Of a stretch of DNA of 8,884 nt, positions 5,196 through 8,884 are shown piece by piece; within the stretch, counting starts at the first letter, position 1, and each line of letters starts with the position of its first letter. The stretch comes from Candidatus Delongbacteria bacterium (lineage in GTDB: Bacteria; UBA4055): positions 1 through 8,884 of the forward strand of contig JAFGVM010000038.1 of the NCBI GenBank assembly GCA_016937995.1, written 5' to 3'. The notes beneath the pieces were generated by a model. That model saw only the letters and a program-made list of their open reading frames with translations, searched no databases and was not told where the DNA came from. The position numbers and the translations under genes are program-made.

Positions 5196-7742
5196 TCAGA
5201 AAGTATATCCTAAAGAAAAGTGGAAGACTCCGTCTTTGTAGCTGTCTTTAACATCTGTCGGGAATCCATATAATATCCCCATAGCTCCAATAGGGGTGAT
5301 GTATCTTAAACCCGAACCTACGGTTGTCCGGATCTTATCTTTGTTCTCAATATAGCTGTGAGCAATATATCCTGTATCAACGAATAAAGGAAGTTCCCAA
5401 TTCTTTCTAAATTCAATTCTTGCCTCAGCAGATAAAAGAGCAGAAAGTTTCCCTCCGACAGAATTGCCATCTGCATCGGTAAGGAATATATTTTCTTTGA
5501 TACCCCGAACTGTTCCTGTACCTCCAAGATAAAACAGCTGGTCAACAGCAGGTTGAAAATCTTTGTCGATCTCTTGTATGAAATTAAATTTAGTGGAAAA
5601 TGCTAAAGTTAAAAATTCGAATGGTGAGTAAAAGTATTTCAGATCGAATTTGTATCTTATAAAGTCATCTTGATTATTATTGATACCTGTTGAAAATTCT
5701 GTTTCAAGAGTAGAATAAATACCCTTTTTAGGTAAAAGGAATGAATCTCTGTTGTCCCAGATATGTATAAGTTTTAACCTTCCGATATTCCTTGTTGAAG
5801 CTGAATCTTCTAACTGAACAGTTTTTTCCAGAAGCTCTCTATTCTCAATTTGGATCTGAGCTAAACTCTGCAAATTATTTTCCCAGTTATAATTTAATCC
5901 TGTTCCGATACCCAATATTGTAGTTTCATAATCAATATTGAAATCTTTTTCTCTTTCCCAATAGGTTGAAAAATTCCCTGATAGATCAGGATGGAATAAT
6001 GCCGGATCGATAAACCCTAGTGTCGCAGATTGTTTAGTAAAAGAAAGTTCTCCTTTTAGACTGATCTCTTTATTCTTACCAAAAATATTTTTATCTCCGA
6101 TTAAAGCACTCAGATACGGACCCATAGAACTTTCATATCCACCTGAACTTTGGAAATAATACGATGGATATTCTTCTATGTTAACTAAAATATCGAGAGT
6201 GTCTTTTTCAAGTGACAATCCCGGAGTCCTAACACTCACTGATCTGAAGATCTTTTGATTCCTCAAATTTCTCTGACCTTTCGACATATCAAGGATCGAA
6301 AAATAACTTCCAGGGGTAATTTGTAATAATTTCTTAATGGTTTCAGGATCTGTTTTTAAATTTCCAACTGGATAAATTTCTCCTGTAGTAGCTATCTTTC
6401 CTTGAGTCGCATTAAATACAATATCTACTTCAGAACTGTCAGAGTTAAATATTATCTCATGATCAACTGATGCGTATAAATATCCCTTTGTAGCAAGTAA
6501 TCCTTTCAAATAGTCAGTCTTATCCTTGATCTTTCTATAATTGTAAGGAGTTTTAGTAATTGAAGTGATCTTATTTCTTTCTTTATCAGAGATAATACTG
6601 TCCAAAGAATCACATTTGACCGTGTTTATCAGGGTCTGGATACCTTCGTTAATATTTAATTCTATTTCAACACTATCTTTGTCAGTTGAATACTTTAAGC
6701 TACCGTTTATCTTTGAAGAAATGAATCCATTTTGTCCGTAAAATGCTGTAATATTTCTAATATCATCTTCCCAGGCATATTTATCAAAGTAATCTGTCGA
6801 TCTCCACCATCTTGATATTACACTGTTTAAGTATGGTTTCAATTCTGATCCTGTAAATGAATCGTTGCCTAAATAATTGATATTACTTAAAACAATTCTT
6901 TCTCCTTCGTTAATAGAAATATTGATCTCTTTTACTATATGATCATCATAAGGAATATTTTTTTCCTTCCAATCAATTTTAACGTCATTGAAACCTTCAG
7001 CTTGATATTTTTGCTTAATTGATCTTACGATCTGCCTTACAGCGACAGTTCCCCTTCTTCCTTTATAGATCCTATCAGTATCTTTTTTTAGATTACCGTA
7101 AGAGTAGAATTTAGTACCGGTCAAAGTGATCTTATACAATGGTCCTTCATTAATATCGTAATGAACTTTTACAGTACTATTGGTAATGTCTTTAATAACA
7201 CTCTCAGTTATTTCAACATCAGCGAATCCAAAATCCCTATAGAAATTTTCCAGATCCTTTTTACCTGCATCAAATTCTTCAAGTAAAAACCGTCCATTTT
7301 CGCCCGGCAAAAAACTTCTCCAATAAATTCTGAGTTCTTTTTTTAATCTGAAAGCAGAGAAATATTTATTTCCGGTAATATCGATCTTATCCAAAGTAAA
7401 ATATTCACTTTTCAATACATCGAAATGGATCTTAGATAATCTATCGGATATTCTTTCTCTTCGAACATTAACATTTACCGAATCATACCCTTTTCTTCTA
7501 AAAAACTCAGTTAAAATTATTTTTTGGTTTTCAACTTTTAAAGAATCGTAAACAGATCCCGGATATATTGACATCTTGTCTAAAAGTTCTGAAGAAAAGT
7601 AGGGGTAAATATTATTAAATTTAATTTCAGATATTCTCTCAGCTTCAATCGCATTTTTTATGCCTAAGTCATTTTGAGCAAAGGTAAGTTTTACAATGAT
7701 CAGAATTATTATATAAAATATTTTCGGTTGATATCTCATCAT
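5196..7742 (-). CDS. Omp85-family outer-membrane assembly protein (BamA/TamA type) with six POTRA-like modules
   Basis: The 848-residue protein starts MMRYQ with a hydrophobic signal peptide ending near TFAQ (20-23). The periplasmic part (about 36-525) divides into six POTRA-like modules: about 36-112, 113-199, 200-280, 281-368, 369-449 and 450-525. Modules 1-5 show a G[FY] turn before their last strands (RKGY, DFGF, AEGF, QNGF, TKGY); modules 2-4 end in INEG. The sixth has NLRNQKIFRSV, typical of a barrel-proximal POTRA. The C-terminal barrel of about 320 residues carries DNRDSFLLPKKG (663-674), the loop-6 VRGI motif (745-748, preceded by GGTGT) and a terminal Phe in FSLGYTF. It inserts beta-barrel proteins into the outer membrane. 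The start overlaps the tamB stop (ATGA), so the two are probably translated together. Length favours BamA, the tamB neighbour suggests a Tam role, and sequence alone does not decide. A second ATG at 7739-7737 is an equally usable start. Confidence 0.93.
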   Translation of the reverse strand: MMRYQPKIFYIIILIIVKLTFAQNDLGIKNAIEAERISEIKFNNIYPYFSSELLDKMSIYPGSVYDSLKVENQKIILTEFFRRKGYDSVNVNVRRERISDRLSKIHFDVLKSEYFTLDKIDITGNKYFSAFRLKKELRIYWRSFLPGENGRFLLEEFDAGKKDLENFYRDFGFADVEITESVIKDITNSTVKVHYDINEGPLYKITLTGTKFYSYGNLKKDTDRIYKGRRGTVAVRQIVRSIKQKYQAEGFNDVKIDWKEKNIPYDDHIVKEINISINEGERIVLSNINYLGNDSFTGSELKPYLNSVISRWWRSTDYFDKYAWEDDIRNITAFYGQNGFISSKINGSLKYSTDKDSVEIELNINEGIQTLINTVKCDSLDSIISDKERNKITSITKTPYNYRKIKDKTDYLKGLLATKGYLYASVDHEIIFNSDSSEVDIVFNATQGKIATTGEIYPVGNLKTDPETIKKLLQITPGSYFSILDMSKGQRNLRNQKIFRSVSVRTPGLSLEKDTLDILVNIEEYPSYYFQSSGGYESSMGPYLSALIGDKNIFGKNKEISLKGELSFTKQSATLGFIDPALFHPDLSGNFSTYWEREKDFNIDYETTILGIGTGLNYNWENNLQSLAQIQIENRELLEKTVQLEDSASTRNIGRLKLIHIWDNRDSFLLPKKGIYSTLETEFSTGINNNQDDFIRYKFDLKYFYSPFEFLTLAFSTKFNFIQEIDKDFQPAVDQLFYLGGTGTVRGIKENIFLTDADGNSVGGKLSALLSAEARIEFRKNWELPLFVDTGYIAHSYIENKDKIRTTVGSGLRYITPIGAMGILYGFPTDVKDSYKDGVFHFSLGYTF

Positions 7743-8884
7743 CTGAATTCCAACCTGTATTTTATTTCTGCACCAAATTGATTGTCAGTTGACTGGAAAC
7801 CGCTGAATACAATATTTTCCAACAATTTATAATCTGCTATTCCTTTCTGTACGAACTCTGATGAGTTATTAACAACTGAATATTTTAAAACCAAACGGTC
7901 TGAGATATTCTTTCCGACCGTCAAACCGTAACCTTGAGGTTTTGTAGCTGAAAAATTATTGGGAACGGTTAGTTCAATTTGATCGAGACCTGTTTTTTTT
8001 GCAATATCTTTCTGATATGTATTGTAAAGCCAGTCGGCTACAAGTTTTTCTTTTGTAACTGCAACACCGTTAGTACCTGAGACAAACTCATCAGCTTTTC
8101 TTCCGAATAATAATATGGACAAAATATCAGCATCACTTTCTGTTGGTATAGAAGTTAATGAGAATTTTGGATTGGACAGGTTTTCAGAGACAGATAAAAA
8201 TATCCTGTGATCATTAACTTTTGTTTCACTTTGTATGTCAACTGTTGGAAGCATTCCGTAGATAGGGTTGAAATCAAGGATCCCTTTGTTTATGGCGAAA
8301 GTATTTTTCTGGAAAACAATGAATCCGTCCTTTTCAATTTTAGTTCTGCCTGATATCAGTGGAGAATTCAGATTCCCGGTTATGTCCAGATCAGGTTTTA
8401 ATTCAAGGAAAGCAAAATTGTTATCAAGTACTAGTGTCCTGCGGCTTCTTAAAGTTAAGTTTAAGCTGATGTTCGGCAGTTGTTTTTTCTCTGAACTTAC
8501 TGTAATTGTTTTTTTATTCTGTCCGCTGAAGATATTACCGAACGGGTCAAAATCTTTAAAATAGAGAGCATCCTCAACGATTATATTACCATTTAATTTC
8601 CCTGTTGATAAATTCCCTGCATAACTGAGATCTAAGTTAACTGCTCCATCAAAGTGATCTGGATAGCTTATCGGCAGTAATGTTGTTTTTGCAGTGATAT
8701 TTATATTCTCGATAAGTTTATTATTGATATCAAAACTTCCGTTGAGATCAAAGCTTCCATTATCTATTTTACCGGAAACATCATTAAAATTTACAGTTCT
8801 TGCATCGAAGATAAAATCTCCGTTCAGATCATAGATCTTCTGCTCTGTCACAGGTAGATAAAATCCCAATTTATCTAAGTGCAG
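7739..8884 (-). CDS. tamB: TamB C-terminal region (partial, continues past right edge)
   Basis: The frame is open to the window end: the codons before the TTG at 8869 read LHLDK, so that TTG is internal and the gene continues to the right. The 381 visible residues are rich in short beta strands (DITGNLNSPLISG, FAINKGILDFNP, DIQSETKVNDHRIFLSV) and contain the hallmark DADILSILLFGR of the TamB/DUF490 C-terminal domain. TamB proteins are anchored in the inner membrane, span the periplasm as a hydrophobic beta-taco groove, and act in outer-membrane protein assembly or phospholipid transport. Their C-terminal domain contacts an Omp85 partner. The Omp85 gene follows directly with a 4-bp overlap, which fits that partnership. 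The N-terminal anchor, the start and the promoter are outside the window. Confidence 0.92.
   Translation of the reverse strand: MHLDKLGFYLPVTEQKIYDLNGDFIFDARTVNFNDVSGKIDNGSFDLNGSFDINNKLIENINITAKTTLLPISYPDHFDGAVNLDLSYAGNLSTGKLNGNIIVEDALYFKDFDPFGNIFSGQNKKTITVSSEKKQLPNISLNLTLRSRRTLVLDNNFAFLELKPDLDITGNLNSPLISGRTKIEKDGFIVFQKNTFAINKGILDFNPIYGMLPTVDIQSETKVNDHRIFLSVSENLSNPKFSLTSIPTESDADILSILLFGRKADEFVSGTNGVAVTKEKLVADWLYNTYQKDIAKKTGLDQIELTVPNNFSATKPQGYGLTVGKNISDRLVLKYSVVNNSSEFVQKGIADYKLLENIVFSGFQSTDNQFGAEIKYRLEFR

Noticed and set aside
5318-5545. Second minus-strand frame inside the Omp85 gene
   Set aside because: It overlaps the barrel-coding frame that carries the VRGI motif and has no family features of its own.
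8268-8564. Plus-strand 98-codon frame across tamB
   Set aside because: It is antisense to the conserved TamB C-terminal domain, with no ribosome binding site or protein signature noticed.
8867-8869. TTG at 8869 as the start of the tamB fragment
   Set aside because: The frame stays open upstream to the window edge, and TamB proteins are far longer than 376 residues; this is an internal leucine codon.

Overview
The window is AT-rich (GC roughly one third, by eye) and comes from a diderm (Gram-negative type) bacterium: it carries an Omp85 outer-membrane assembly protein, the end of a TamB gene, and several proteins with classical signal peptides. The mix of an extracytoplasmic WD40-caspase, an Asp-box/fibronectin III protein, Omp85 next to TamB, clear Shine-Dalgarno sites and heptanucleotide intergenic repeats suggests the FCB superphylum or a related candidate phylum (for example Cloacimonadota, Delongbacteria or Ignavibacteria). 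That placement is inference; no rRNA or other marker gene is present.

Left part (1-4535). A secreted protein of unknown function starts at 99 on the minus strand and runs off the left edge. Across a 141-bp divergent intergenic region, the plus strand carries a two-gene unit. The first gene encodes a 1094-residue exported protein: signal peptide, long WD40-like propeller region, Ig-like linker, and a C-terminal caspase (peptidase C14) domain with an intact His/Cys dyad and a canonical EF-hand-type calcium loop. The second gene begins on the last base of the first gene's stop codon (TAGTG). It encodes an exported five-Asp-box propeller followed by a fibronectin III domain. That domain is cut by an in-frame TAA exactly where its last strand should begin; the missing residues are still encoded downstream in the same frame.

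Middle (4536-5185). A 150-bp spacer holds two adjacent 7-bp tandem arrays of different sequence (four TTGTGAG-like units, then ten CTGACTT-like units) and a possible hairpin. The second array ends 25 bp before tpx, an intact atypical 2-Cys thiol peroxidase with its own strong ribosome binding site.

Right part (5196-8884, minus strand). The 3' part of tamB and a complete Omp85 gene overlap by four bases (ATGA), forming an envelope-biogenesis operon whose 5' part lies beyond the right edge. The Omp85 protein appears to have six POTRA modules rather than the usual five of BamA. It converges on tpx with only 10 bp between the stop codons.

The strongest candidate for an undescribed system is the translationally coupled pair of exported caspase and Asp-box propeller. 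The most checkable anomalies are the nonsense codon in the fibronectin domain, the double heptad array, the six-POTRA architecture, and a 16-bp in-frame direct repeat that brackets the caspase active-site cysteine.
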